Part shown: piece after piece, positions 24,616 through 33,445 of the stretch
Position numbering within the stretch: the first letter of the stretch is position 1
How the letters are laid out: each line of letters starts with the position of its first letter
DNA from: Defluviicoccus sp.
GTDB lineage: Bacteria > Pseudomonadota > Alphaproteobacteria > MPNO01
Assembly: GCA_022826125.1 (NCBI GenBank)
Contig: JAJDVM010000053.1
Span: 1 to 47,130, forward strand
DNA length: 47,130 nt
Direction: 5' to 3'
Program-made: the position numbers and the translations under genes
The notes under the pieces: generated by a model
Databases searched by the model: none
What the model was told of the DNA's origin: nothing
Seen by the model: the letters and a program-made list of their open reading frames with translations, nothing else

Positions 24616-27348
24616 ATGGCGAAGATCGCCGAGAAAAGGAAGGTCCCGATCTACTGTTACCAGTGCGTCGCCGGCCCGGACCTGCTCAAGGTCGAGGTCG
24701 AGGACGGCATCGCCACCCGGATCGAGTCCAACTACGACATCGCCGACCGGCATCCCGGGGGCGGGCGGGTCTGCGTCAAGGCCTACGGGCTGATCCAGAA
24801 GACCTACAACCCGAACCGCGTCTCGCAGCCGATGAAGCGGACCAACCCGAAGAAGGGGCGGCACGAAGACCCGGGATTCGTCGGGATTTCCTGGGACGAG
24901 GCGCTCGACATCGTGGCCGCGAAGATGCGCGAGATCCGCGCGGCCGGCGTCGTCGACGAGCAGGGGCTGCCCCGGCTCGCCACGAGCTTCGGCGGCGGCG
25001 GCACGCCGACTCAGTACATGGGGACTTTCCCCGCCTTCATGTCGGCCTGGGGGCCGATCGATCAGGGCTTCGGCGGCGGGCAGGGGGTGAAGTGCTACCA
25101 CTCCGAGCATCTTTACGGCGAGCTCTGGCACCGCGCCTTCATCGTCTCGCCCGATACGCCCTACTGCAACTACGTCATCAACTGCGGCAACAATGTCGAG
25201 GCCTCGGGCGGGGTCGCCGGCGTCTGGCGCCAGGCGGACGCGCGGGTGCGCGGGCTCAAGCGGGTCCAGGTCGAGCCGCATCTCTCCATTACCGGCGCGC
25301 TGTCGGCGGAATGGCTGCCGATCAAACCGAAGACCGACGCCGCCTTCCTGTTCGCCCTGATCCACCGCATCCTGATCGAGCGCGACTGGCGCGAGGTCTG
25401 CGACGTCGGGTTCATCTCGAACGATACGACGTCGCCCTATCTCGTAGGTCCAAGAGGTTATTATCTGCGTGACTTGGAGACCGGAAAGCCGCTGATCCTC
25501 GACCTTTCCGACGGTCTCGCGAAACCGTTCGACGCCGATATCGCCGAGCCCGCGCTGGAGGGCACGCACCGCGTTTCAGGCATCGAGAAGGGTCCGGACG
25601 GCGCGGTCTGGACGCACGAGGCGGCCGAGGCGCGGCCCGCCTTCCAGCTCCTCCTCGACCACGTCCGCGGCTTTACGCCGGAATGGGCGGAAGCCGAGTG
25701 CGACGTGCCGGCGGAACGCATCCGCCGCGTCGCTGACGAATACTTGGCCCACGCCATGGTCGGCGAGACCATCGAGATCGAGGGCAAGACGCTGCCCTTC
25801 CGCCCGGTCGCGGTGATGCTGGGCAAGGGGGTGAACAACGGCTGGGGCGGCTACCAGACTTGCTGGGCGCGGACCCTGCTGGCGGCGCTGGTGGGCGCGC
25901 TCGAAGTGCCGGGCGGGACGCTCGGGACCGCGGTCAAGCTCAACCGGCCGGCCTATGACCGTCACCTCACCGTCCGGTCGAAGGGCGACGGGATCATGGA
26001 CTACCCGTTCAATCCGACGACGCGGGAGGAGTGGACGGCCAAGCCGCATATCCGCAACGCCTACAAGACGCTGGTCCCGCTCGCCGCCGACTCGGCCTGG
26101 TCGCCGGCGCTCGGCCCGGCGCATCTGCCGTGGCTGTTCCAGAAGAAGCTGCCGGAGGCCTGGCCCGAGCAGGCCAAGCCCGCGATGTGGATCAACTACC
26201 GCACGAACCCGGCGATCTCGTCGTGGAACGCGCCCGAGGTCGCCGAGCGCATCGCCGAGTTCCCGTTCACTGTCTCCTTCGCCTATACGCGGGACGAGAC
26301 CAACCACATGGCCGACATCCTGCTGCCCGAGGCGACCGACCTGGAGAGTCTCCAGCTGATCCAGATCGGCTCGACCAAGTTCACCGAGCAGTTCTGGAAG
26401 CACCAGGGCTGGGCGGTGCGCCAGCCGGTCGTGGACCCGGCGGTCGACTGCAAGGACATCACCTGGATCGCCACCGAGCTCGCCCGGCGCGTCGGCATCC
26501 TCGAGAGCTACAACGCGGCGATCAACCGGGGCGCCGCCGGCGCGAGGCTCGCCGACGACAAGGCGGGCTACGATTTCAGCCTCGACGTGACGGAGCCGCA
26601 CGGGGTCGACGAAATCTGGAATGCGGTCGCGAAGGCGGCGAGCCACACGCTCACGGACGGCGAAGAGGTGCACGGGATCGAGTGGTTCCGCGAGAACGGC
26701 TTCATGCTGCGGCCCTTCCCGCAGCTCGACTGGTATCTCTACCCGACGCTCAAGGAACGGGGGCTGCGTTTCGAGATGCCCTACCAGGAACGCCTGATGC
26801 GCCACGGGGCAGAGCTTGCCGAGCGGCTGCACGAGATCGGCGTCAACTGGTGGGACCGCCAGCTCGACGAGTACGAACCGCTGCCCGGCTACAAGCCGTT
26901 CCCGGACATCTGGACGAACTACGCCAGCGAGGTGGGCGAGGACCCCGACGCCTATCCGCTCTGGGCGCTCACCGCGCGCTCGATGCAGTATTCCTGGGGC
27001 GCCAATGTCGGAATCCCGCTGATCAACGAGGTCGCCAACAACATCGCCGGGCACAAGGGCGTGATCCTCAACCGCGCCACCGCGCGCGGGCTCGGCATCG
27101 GCGAGGGCGACCCGGTGGTTATCGAATCGCCCACCGGCGTCACCCGGGGCCGCGCCGTGCTGCGCGAGGGCATCCGTCCGGACACCGTGCTGATGATCGG
27201 CCAGTTCGACCACTGGGCGACGCCGTTCGCCAAGGATCTCGGGCTCGCGAGCCTGAATTCGGTCACCTCGCTCGCGCTCAGCCTGACCGACGCCACCGGG
27301 AGCGGCGCCGACCTCGCCCGGGTGCGGGTCCGCCGCGACAGCGGCTGA
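24616..27348 (+). CDS. padB: PadB-like molybdopterin oxidoreductase, large subunit
   Basis: A 910-residue bis-MGD molybdoenzyme resembling the phenylacetyl-CoA:acceptor oxidoreductase large subunit of the PadBCD type. The N-terminus has C14-x2-C17, but the third Cys of the usual [4Fe-4S] motif is Pro (P21 in CYQCVAGPDLL) and the fourth position is C53 (VCVKAYG). The Mo-ligand region probably contains the Cys of QGVKCYHSEH. The C-terminal MGD domain begins near YPLWALTARSMQY. No Tat signal is seen. It is coupled to the amidohydrolase upstream (1-base gap) and to the fused iron-sulfur/membrane subunit downstream (10 bases). Family enzymes oxidise alpha-CH2 of an arylacetyl-CoA or related activated substrate; other DMSO-reductase-type reactions remain possible. 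Confidence 0.8.
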   Translation: MAKIAEKRKVPIYCYQCVAGPDLLKVEVEDGIATRIESNYDIADRHPGGGRVCVKAYGLIQKTYNPNRVSQPMKRTNPKKGRHEDPGFVGISWDEALDIVAAKMREIRAAGVVDEQGLPRLATSFGGGGTPTQYMGTFPAFMSAWGPIDQGFGGGQGVKCYHSEHLYGELWHRAFIVSPDTPYCNYVINCGNNVEASGGVAGVWRQADARVRGLKRVQVEPHLSITGALSAEWLPIKPKTDAAFLFALIHRILIERDWREVCDVGFISNDTTSPYLVGPRGYYLRDLETGKPLILDLSDGLAKPFDADIAEPALEGTHRVSGIEKGPDGAVWTHEAAEARPAFQLLLDHVRGFTPEWAEAECDVPAERIRRVADEYLAHAMVGETIEIEGKTLPFRPVAVMLGKGVNNGWGGYQTCWARTLLAALVGALEVPGGTLGTAVKLNRPAYDRHLTVRSKGDGIMDYPFNPTTREEWTAKPHIRNAYKTLVPLAADSAWSPALGPAHLPWLFQKKLPEAWPEQAKPAMWINYRTNPAISSWNAPEVAERIAEFPFTVSFAYTRDETNHMADILLPEATDLESLQLIQIGSTKFTEQFWKHQGWAVRQPVVDPAVDCKDITWIATELARRVGILESYNAAINRGAAGARLADDKAGYDFSLDVTEPHGVDEIWNAVAKAASHTLTDGEEVHGIEWFRENGFMLRPFPQLDWYLYPTLKERGLRFEMPYQERLMRHGAELAERLHEIGVNWWDRQLDEYEPLPGYKPFPDIWTNYASEVGEDPDAYPLWALTARSMQYSWGANVGIPLINEVANNIAGHKGVILNRATARGLGIGEGDPVVIESPTGVTRGRAVLREGIRPDTVLMIGQFDHWATPFAKDLGLASLNSVTSLALSLTDATGSGADLARVRVRRDSG

Positions 27349-27358
27349 GGGTGGAGAC

Positions 27359-28963
27359 ATGAGCGAAGCCCAGCCGCGCTACGGCATGGTGGTCGACCTC
27401 AACCGCTGCGTCGGCTGCCAGACCTGCGCGATCGCCTGCAAGCACGCCAACGACACCCCGCCGGGTATGCAGTGGCGCCGCGTGCTGGACGTCGAGCGCG
27501 GCACCTATCCCGACGTCGAGCGCCTGTTCCTGGTCACCGGCTGCCAGCACTGCGCCGAGCCGCCCTGCGTCCCTGTGTGTCCGACCGGAGCGACCCGCCA
27601 GCGCGCCGACGGGCTGGTCACGATGGATTACGAGACCTGCATCGGCTGCGGGTATTGCGCCGTCGCCTGCCCCTATCAGGCGCGGACCATCGCCCATGAG
27701 GCGGGTTGGTATTACGGCGAGCCGACGGCGCAGGAGACCCTTGTCGCGCACCGAGAGCGCGACGGCGTCGCCAACAAGTGCACCTTTTGCGTCGAACGGG
27801 TGGACGAGGCGGCGGCGGTCGGGAAAGTGCCCGGAATCGACCTCGAATATACCCCGGCCTGCGCCGCCTCCTGCATCGCCCAGGCGCTCCATTTCGGCGA
27901 TTTCGCGGATCCCGAGAGCAACGTGTCGAAGCTCGCGCGCGACAATGCGAGCTTCCAGATGCATGCCGAGCTGGGGACCGATCCGCAGATCCGCTACCTC
28001 TACGACGTGCCCAACGCCACCCCCGGCCGCGAGGCCGAGGTGGCGGATACCGGCGATGCCGCGATGGCCGACCCGGAAAACGCGCTGGTCGGAGAGCGCC
28101 AGACATTCTGGGACGCCCGCGCGGCGATGAACTTCACGCTGGGCGGGCTGTCGGGCGGGATGATGGCGGTGGCGGGACTCGCCGCGGCGTTCGGCTGGCT
28201 GGGTGCCGGGGCGCTGATCGAAGCCTATCTCGTCGCCGCGGCGCTGATGGCGGCGGGGCTGTTCTTCGTATTCCTCGAAATCGGCCGCAAGATGCGCTTC
28301 CTCTACGTGCTCCTGCGCCCGCAAAGCTCCTGGATGACGCGTGAGACCTACGCGGTCGCCGTCGTCTACCCGGCGCTCGCGGCGGATGTCCTGTGGCCGC
28401 ATCCCGTATTGCACGCCATCGTCGCGGCGGCCGGGGCCGCCTTTCTCTACTGCCAGGCGAGAATCCTTTTCGCCGGCAAGGGGATACCGGCCTGGCGCGC
28501 GCCCCTTATCCCCTGGCTGATCGGGGTCAGCGGAGCGTTGGAGGGCGCCGGCCTCCTCGCGTTCCTGATGAAGGCCATGGGTACGGGCGCGGTCGGAGCC
28601 GTGGCCTGGGCGGTCGCGGCCCTCTCGGTCGCCGCCGGCCTTCTCTGGCACCGCTATCGCAAGACCGCCGCCGCCGAGGGTATCGGTCCGCTCGCCCGCG
28701 CCGAGTTGGACGCGGTGTCGCCCGTGGTGACGATCTTCGGCCACGCCGCGCCGCTGCTGCTCTGCCTGCTGGGGCTCTCTATCGCCGGTCCGCTGTCGGC
28801 CTGGGCGATCGGCCTCGGCGGCGTCCTCGCGGTCGCCGGCGGCGCGCTCTGGAAGTTCACGGTTATCACCCGGGCCAGCCACCAGCAGGGCTTCGCCATC
28901 CCGATGATGCCCACACGCGGGTCGGGGACCCGGGCCGCCCCGGCGCGTCTGGAGCCGATATAG
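27359..28963 (+). CDS. Fused four-cluster ferredoxin and DmsC/NrfD-like membrane anchor
   Basis: A 534-residue fusion. Residues 1-180 are a DmsB-like electron-transfer domain with four Cys groups: C17/C20/C23/C27, C62/C65/C70/C74, C94/C97/C100/C104 and C141/C144/C168/C172. From about residue 265 to 500 there are roughly eight hydrophobic helices of a DmsC/PadD-like quinone-linked anchor, joined by a polar linker (PEN... to ARAAMNF). In most relatives these are separate genes (PadC, PadD). The frame is continuous and well coded, so it is a real fusion and not a sequencing error as far as I can see. It would carry electrons between the PadB-like enzyme and the quinone pool. Confidence 0.85.
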   Translation: MSEAQPRYGMVVDLNRCVGCQTCAIACKHANDTPPGMQWRRVLDVERGTYPDVERLFLVTGCQHCAEPPCVPVCPTGATRQRADGLVTMDYETCIGCGYCAVACPYQARTIAHEAGWYYGEPTAQETLVAHRERDGVANKCTFCVERVDEAAAVGKVPGIDLEYTPACAASCIAQALHFGDFADPESNVSKLARDNASFQMHAELGTDPQIRYLYDVPNATPGREAEVADTGDAAMADPENALVGERQTFWDARAAMNFTLGGLSGGMMAVAGLAAAFGWLGAGALIEAYLVAAALMAAGLFFVFLEIGRKMRFLYVLLRPQSSWMTRETYAVAVVYPALAADVLWPHPVLHAIVAAAGAAFLYCQARILFAGKGIPAWRAPLIPWLIGVSGALEGAGLLAFLMKAMGTGAVGAVAWAVAALSVAAGLLWHRYRKTAAAEGIGPLARAELDAVSPVVTIFGHAAPLLLCLLGLSIAGPLSAWAIGLGGVLAVAGGALWKFTVITRASHQQGFAIPMMPTRGSGTRAAPARLEPI

Positions 28964-29038
28964 CGGTACGGTGTCGTCCGCGGCCCCGGGGCGTCCCGTC
29001 AATTGCTCCGATGAGCGGTGGTGCCGGGAGGGAACGCG

Positions 29039-30106
29039 ATGGAACTCGGACTGAGCCTGCCCACGAAGGCCAATTCCTGGGAGGTCTGCAAGCGGGCGGA
29101 GGAGCTGGGCTACTCGCGCGCCTGGTTCTACGACACCGTGCTGCTCAACGCCGAAATCTTCGCGGCGATGGGCGCGGCGGCGATGAAGACGAGCCGAATC
29201 AAGCTCTGCGCCGGGGTCATCATCCCCTCCAACCGGATCGCGCCGGTGACGGCGTCGGGGCTGGCGACGCTGAATGCGCTGGCGCCCGGCCGCATCGTGT
29301 TCGGCGTCTCGACCGGTTTCACCGGGCGCCGCACGCTCGGGCTCAAGCCGGTGACGCTGGCGCGCATGGAGAAATACATCGCGGTCGTCCACGGCCTGCT
29401 CGCGGGCGAGACCGTCGACTGGGACGAGGAAGGCGCCGCCCGCAAGATCCGGCTGATCGACCCGGAACGCGGGCTGGTCAACGTCGAGGACCCGATCCCG
29501 ACCGTGCTATCCGCGTTCGGGCCGAGGGCGCGGCGGCTCACAGGGAAGCTCGGCGCCGGCTGGATCGGCCCGGCCTGCTGGCCGGAAAAGGAGCAGGCCG
29601 ACCTCGAGGACTATCGCGCCGTGTTCGGCGAGTTCGGCCACGACATGGAAGACCATCACGCGATCCTCGGCGCCGGCGGGTGCGTGCTCGACGAGGGAGA
29701 GCCGGCCGACGGACCCCGCGCCATGGCGCATGCCGGGCCGTTCGCGGCGATCGCCTTCCACAACCTGGCGGAGGAGGAGACGTTCGGCTCGCTGTTCGGC
29801 TCGTCGGACCACTTCCCCTTCCAGGAGGAGCTCGCCGCCTACCGAAAGGTGTACGAGGCCTACGAGCCCGCTGACGCCCGGTATCTCAGCAACCACCGCG
29901 GCCATCTGATGTATGTCCGCCCGGACGAGAAACACCTGAACGAGAGGGTGATACGGGGGCTGTCCCTGACCGGAACCAAGGCGGAGCTGGTCGAGCGCCT
30001 GCGCGGCATCCGGGACGCCGGATACCACCAGGTCATGTACCACACCATGCCCGGCCACGAGAACGAGATGCTGGAACGCTGGGCCGACGTGATGGAGGCG
30101 GTTTAG
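29039..30106 (+). CDS. Luciferase-like (LLM) flavin-dependent oxidoreductase
   Basis: A 355-residue TIM-barrel protein of the bacterial-luciferase/F420 oxidoreductase superfamily. The N-terminal MELGLSLPTKANSWEVCKRAEELGYSRAWFYD and the central LAPGRIVFGVSTGFTGRRTLGL are typical. Relatives are FMN-dependent monooxygenases or F420-dependent dehydrogenases. ATG 29039 is chosen for the GGGAGGGAA site; an upstream GTG at 29018 adds seven residues. It follows the membrane fusion gene by 75 bases on the same strand and may be part of the same cluster. Whether it uses FMNH2 or F420 cannot be told by eye. Confidence 0.88.
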   Translation: MELGLSLPTKANSWEVCKRAEELGYSRAWFYDTVLLNAEIFAAMGAAAMKTSRIKLCAGVIIPSNRIAPVTASGLATLNALAPGRIVFGVSTGFTGRRTLGLKPVTLARMEKYIAVVHGLLAGETVDWDEEGAARKIRLIDPERGLVNVEDPIPTVLSAFGPRARRLTGKLGAGWIGPACWPEKEQADLEDYRAVFGEFGHDMEDHHAILGAGGCVLDEGEPADGPRAMAHAGPFAAIAFHNLAEEETFGSLFGSSDHFPFQEELAAYRKVYEAYEPADARYLSNHRGHLMYVRPDEKHLNERVIRGLSLTGTKAELVERLRGIRDAGYHQVMYHTMPGHENEMLERWADVMEAV

Positions 30107-30133
30107 GAGGGACCCGGTGCGGATGGCGCCGCG

Positions 30134-30853
30134 TCACGCCGAGGACGCCACCCCGAGATAGGCGGCCTGGACGGCGGGGTCGTCGGCGAGGTTCGCCGCG
30201 CTGTCCTCGCCGGTGATGCGGCCGTTCTCCAGCAGATAGCCGCGATCGGCGATGGCGAGGCTCTGCTTGGCGTTCTGCTCCACCAGCAATATCCCGACGC
30301 GGGCCTCGCGCACCCGGGCGAGCGTCCTGAACAGCTCGGTGCAGAGCAGCGGCGAAAGACCCAGCGACGGCTCGTCCAGCATCAGGATCGAGGGCGCCGA
30401 CATCATCGCGGTGCCGATCGCCACCATCTGCTGCTGGCCGCCGCTGAGCGTGCGGGCGATCTGCCTGCGCCGCTCCGCGAGCACGGGGAACAGGTCCAGC
30501 ACCCGCTCCAGGTTTTCCGTTTCGGAAGCGCGCGCCCGCTTCGGGTACGCGCCGAGGGTGAGGTTTTCCGTCACCGTCAGCTCGTCGAATAGCCCGCGCC
30601 CCTCGGGCACCAGCGCGACGCCCGATTCGACGATCTCGTGCGGCGGGAGGACGCCGATCTCGCGCCCATCCAGGGTGACCCTGCCGCCCCCGTCTTTCGC
30701 CACAAGGCCGGTGACGGCCTTGAGGAACGTGCTCTTGCCGGCGCCGTTGGCGCCCAGCATGGCGACGATCTCCCCCGCCGCCACCGTCACCGAGACGTCT
30801 TCCAGCGCCCGGTGTTTGCCGTAGGCGACGGAGATGTTGCGCGCCTCAAACAT
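30134..30853 (-). CDS. livF: Branched-chain amino acid-type ABC transporter ATP-binding protein
   Basis: A 239-residue ABC ATPase of the LivF type. Walker A is GANGAGKST, the signature is LSGGQQQM, Walker B is ILMLDEPSLGLSP and the H-loop region is EQNAKQSLAIADR. ATG 30853 (MFEARNISVAYG) is preferred; it overlaps the end of livG by eight bases. It is the last gene of a five-gene operon livK-H-M-G-F reading leftward. Such importers in catabolic islands often carry aromatic acids, amides or urea rather than leucine. Confidence 0.93.
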   Translation of the reverse strand: MFEARNISVAYGKHRALEDVSVTVAAGEIVAMLGANGAGKSTFLKAVTGLVAKDGGGRVTLDGREIGVLPPHEIVESGVALVPEGRGLFDELTVTENLTLGAYPKRARASETENLERVLDLFPVLAERRRQIARTLSGGQQQMVAIGTAMMSAPSILMLDEPSLGLSPLLCTELFRTLARVREARVGILLVEQNAKQSLAIADRGYLLENGRITGEDSAANLADDPAVQAAYLGVASSA

Positions 30854-31586
30854 CGGCATCCCCAAGATAGGCGGCGATCACCGCCTCGTCGGCCAGCACC
30901 TCGCGGGGCGTCCCGTCCGCGATCTTGGCGCCCGAGTTCATCACCACGCAGCGGTCGCACAGGCTGCGGATGGCGTCCATCACGTGTTCGACGACGACGA
31001 TGGTGCGGCCCTCGGCCCGCAGATCCTCGACCAGGGCGATGCCGGTCCGCAGCTCGGTCGGGTTGAGTCCGGCGAGCCATTCGTCGAGCAGCAGCAGCCT
31101 CGGTTCGGCGGCGAGCGCGCGGGCGAGCTCCACCCGCTTCTGATCGATATAGGTGAGCGCGCCGACCGGCTCGTCCTCCCTTCCGGCCAGCCCGACCCGC
31201 GCGATGTTGTGCCGTGCGTGGTCGCGAAGCTCGGCGCCCCAGCGGCGGGAATGGCCGAAGACCCCGCCGGTCTCGACGTTTTCCAGCACCGACATGGATT
31301 CCAGCATGCGCACCAGCTGAAAGGTCCGGGCAACGCCCCGGCGGGCAATGGAATGGGCGGACTCGCCCACGACGTTCTCGCCGAACAGGGCGATCTCGCC
31401 GTGGCTGGCCTTGAGCGCGCCCGAGATCAGGTTGATCATCGTCGTCTTGCCGGACCCGTTGGGGCCGATCAGACCCAGCACCTCGTGCTCCGCGAGGTCG
31501 AAGCTCATGTCGTCGACCGCGACCAGGCCGCCGAAGCTCTTGGTCACGCCGCGTACGCTGAGCGTCGCAAGGGGCTCCGCCGCCAT
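30846..31586 (-). CDS. livG: Branched-chain amino acid-type ABC transporter ATP-binding protein
   Basis: A 246-residue ABC ATPase of the LivG type. It has Walker A IGPNGSGKTTMINLISG, and the LivG/C-specific C-terminus VLADEAVIAAYLG. The signature is degenerate: YIDQKRVELARALA stands where LSGGQQ(R/K)xLE is usual, followed by Walker B LLLLDEWLAGLNPTEL with Trp after the catalytic Glu, a pattern seen in liv-type transporters of aromatic or urea clusters. It heterodimerises with LivF. It lies one base after livM, so translation is probably coupled. Confidence 0.92.
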   Translation of the reverse strand: MAAEPLATLSVRGVTKSFGGLVAVDDMSFDLAEHEVLGLIGPNGSGKTTMINLISGALKASHGEIALFGENVVGESAHSIARRGVARTFQLVRMLESMSVLENVETGGVFGHSRRWGAELRDHARHNIARVGLAGREDEPVGALTYIDQKRVELARALAAEPRLLLLDEWLAGLNPTELRTGIALVEDLRAEGRTIVVVEHVMDAIRSLCDRCVVMNSGAKIADGTPREVLADEAVIAAYLGDADV

Positions 31587-31587
31587 G

Positions 31588-32517
31588 TCAGTGCGCCAGC
31601 AAGGGCCGGCGGCGGACCAGGTTCTCGATCAGCCCGGCGAAGCCGTTGGGGATGATGTAGACGATCAGCAGGAAGCAGAGGCCCAGCATCAGCGCGGTCT
31701 GGTTGGGAAAGGTCGCGGTTACCACGTCCCACAGGAAGGTGAAAGGGATCACGCCGAGCAGCGGGCCCCAGAGCCGGTGCACGCCGCCCAGCAGCGCCAT
31801 GATGACGACCAGGAAGGACAGCATGGGGCTGAAGGCGATCACCGGCTCCACATAGGTCCAGCGCGGCGCGAGGATCGCGCCGGTCAGCGCGGCGACCGAC
31901 CCCGATATCACGAACAGCGCGATCTTCGCGTGCGCGGTATTGATCCCGCTATGCCGGGCGACGACCTCGTCGCCGCCGATGATGCGCAGCGCGAAGCCGA
32001 GCCGCGAGCGGCCGATGCGCCAGCTGACCAGGTAGACCGCGGCGGCGAGCGCGAGCAGCTGCCAGTAGATCATCGGCTCGTCGATACCGGTCAGCACCAC
32101 GAGCCCGCTCGACGTGCCCATGGTGGTCTGCACCCAGGTGACGAGCTGGCGGACCATCTCGGCGAGGCCGAGGGTGAAGATCACGAAATAGACGCCCGAC
32201 AGGCGCAGCGTCGCCAGGCCGATCAGCGCCGCCAGCACCGCGCCCACGATTGTCGCCATGACCAACAGGACCGGATAGGGAAAGACCTCAATCAGTGCCG
32301 CGACCGTATACATGCCGAGCCCGAAGAACGCGGCCGTGGCGAGCGAGATGTAGTGGGTCGGGCCGGAGAACAGCGTCCAGGACGTGGTGAGAACCGCATA
32401 CATGACCACGGTCACGGCCAGCGACAGCCCGTAGCCCCCGCTCAGCAGCGGAACGAACGCGGCGGCAAGGAAGATCGCCGCGCCGACCGCCAGCCCCGTC
32501 TTCTCCGTCCCGGTCAC
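31588..32517 (-). CDS. livM: Branched-chain amino acid-type ABC transporter permease
   Basis: A 309-residue LivM-type inner-membrane permease with about nine hydrophobic helices. The EAA-like loop is SRLGFALRIIGGDEVVARHSGIN. The GTG start at 32517 overlaps the livH stop (GTGA), typical of tightly packed liv operons. It pairs with LivH to form the channel. Nothing in the sequence tells the substrate. Confidence 0.93.
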   Translation of the reverse strand: MTGTEKTGLAVGAAIFLAAAFVPLLSGGYGLSLAVTVVMYAVLTTSWTLFSGPTHYISLATAAFFGLGMYTVAALIEVFPYPVLLVMATIVGAVLAALIGLATLRLSGVYFVIFTLGLAEMVRQLVTWVQTTMGTSSGLVVLTGIDEPMIYWQLLALAAAVYLVSWRIGRSRLGFALRIIGGDEVVARHSGINTAHAKIALFVISGSVAALTGAILAPRWTYVEPVIAFSPMLSFLVVIMALLGGVHRLWGPLLGVIPFTFLWDVVTATFPNQTALMLGLCFLLIVYIIPNGFAGLIENLVRRRPLLAH

Positions 32518-33380
32518 GCCGCCCGCCTGCCGAAGATGCCCTGCGGCCGGAACAGCAGGACCAGGATGAAGACGACATAGGCGGCCGCCAGCGTGAGCCC
32601 CGGATCGATCAGGCTGGCGACCGCGGTCTCGGTGAGGCCCAAAACGAAGGCGGCGACGATCGAGCCCCTGATATCCCTGAGCCCGCCCATGATGACGATG
32701 ACCAGCGCCTTCATGGTGAAGATGATGCCGATCGAGGCGTCGAACACGAGAAAGGTGGACAGGAGTCCGCCGCCCGCGGCCGTGATCGCGCCGCCGAGAC
32801 CGAAGGCGAGCGCCGAGGCGCCGGCGACGTCGATCCCGACCCGGCGCGAGGCCTCGGGCGAGACCGAGACGGCCCGGAGCGTCAGCCCCATCCGCGTCCG
32901 GTGCAGCCAGACATAGAGCCCGATGCAGAACGCGGCAGCATAGAGAAACGCCACCAGCCGGTTCTGCTCATAGGGCTGGCCCAGGATGTCGAAGGGCTTT
33001 TCGAGGAAGGAATAGCTGAAGAACTCGCCGCCGAAGAGGGCCAGCATCACGCCCACCAGGATAAAGCTGAGACCGAAGGTGGCCAGGATGCTGTCCACCT
33101 CCAGATGGCCCTCGCTCTTCGAGCGCCGGACCAGCGGCAGCATCAGATAGCGGTAGATCGCCCAGTTGGCGGCGAACGCCACCGGCGCGTAGCCGATGAC
33201 GGTGATCAGCGGGCTCACCTGCGAGCCGGTGAAGAACCAGAACGCGCCGAACGCGCCGGCCACCAGGATCTCGCCGTTGGCGAGGTTCATGATGCGGGCG
33301 ACGCCGTATTGGAGCTGCAGCCCCACCGCCATCAGGGCGTAGGCGCCGCCCAGCAGAACACCGATGATCAGGATGTCCAT
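32514..33380 (-). CDS. livH: Branched-chain amino acid-type ABC transporter permease
   Basis: A 288-residue LivH-type permease with about eight membrane helices. It has the family's N-terminal GGAYALMAVGLQLQYGV and ARIMNLANGEILV, and the cytoplasmic loop TRMGLTLRAVSVSPEASRRVGID. It follows the binding-protein gene by 65 bases, a gap that contains a perfect GC-rich hairpin which probably lowers permease expression relative to the binding protein. It overlaps livM. Confidence 0.94.
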   Translation of the reverse strand: MDILIIGVLLGGAYALMAVGLQLQYGVARIMNLANGEILVAGAFGAFWFFTGSQVSPLITVIGYAPVAFAANWAIYRYLMLPLVRRSKSEGHLEVDSILATFGLSFILVGVMLALFGGEFFSYSFLEKPFDILGQPYEQNRLVAFLYAAAFCIGLYVWLHRTRMGLTLRAVSVSPEASRRVGIDVAGASALAFGLGGAITAAGGGLLSTFLVFDASIGIIFTMKALVIVIMGGLRDIRGSIVAAFVLGLTETAVASLIDPGLTLAAAYVVFILVLLFRPQGIFGRRAA

Positions 33381-33405
33381 GCCGACTGCTCGGCGAAAGA
33401 AGGGA

Positions 33406-33437
33406 GGCCCGGCGCGGCTTCAGCCCCGCGCCGGGCC
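33406..33437 (-). terminator. 12-bp perfect hairpin between binding-protein and livH genes
   Basis: The arms 33406-33417 and 33426-33437 pair perfectly over 12 GC-rich bases around an 8-base loop. Read in operon direction the stem is followed by a pyrimidine-rich tract (TCCCTTCTTTC). This resembles the partial terminators or mRNA-stabilising structures commonly placed after ABC-transporter binding-protein genes, giving more binding protein than permease. Confidence 0.7.
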
Positions 33438-33445
33438 CTTGCGGT

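Noticed and set aside
27278-29392. A 704-codon minus-strand open frame
   Set aside because: Antisense to the fused iron-sulfur/membrane protein, whose cysteine pattern is unmistakable.
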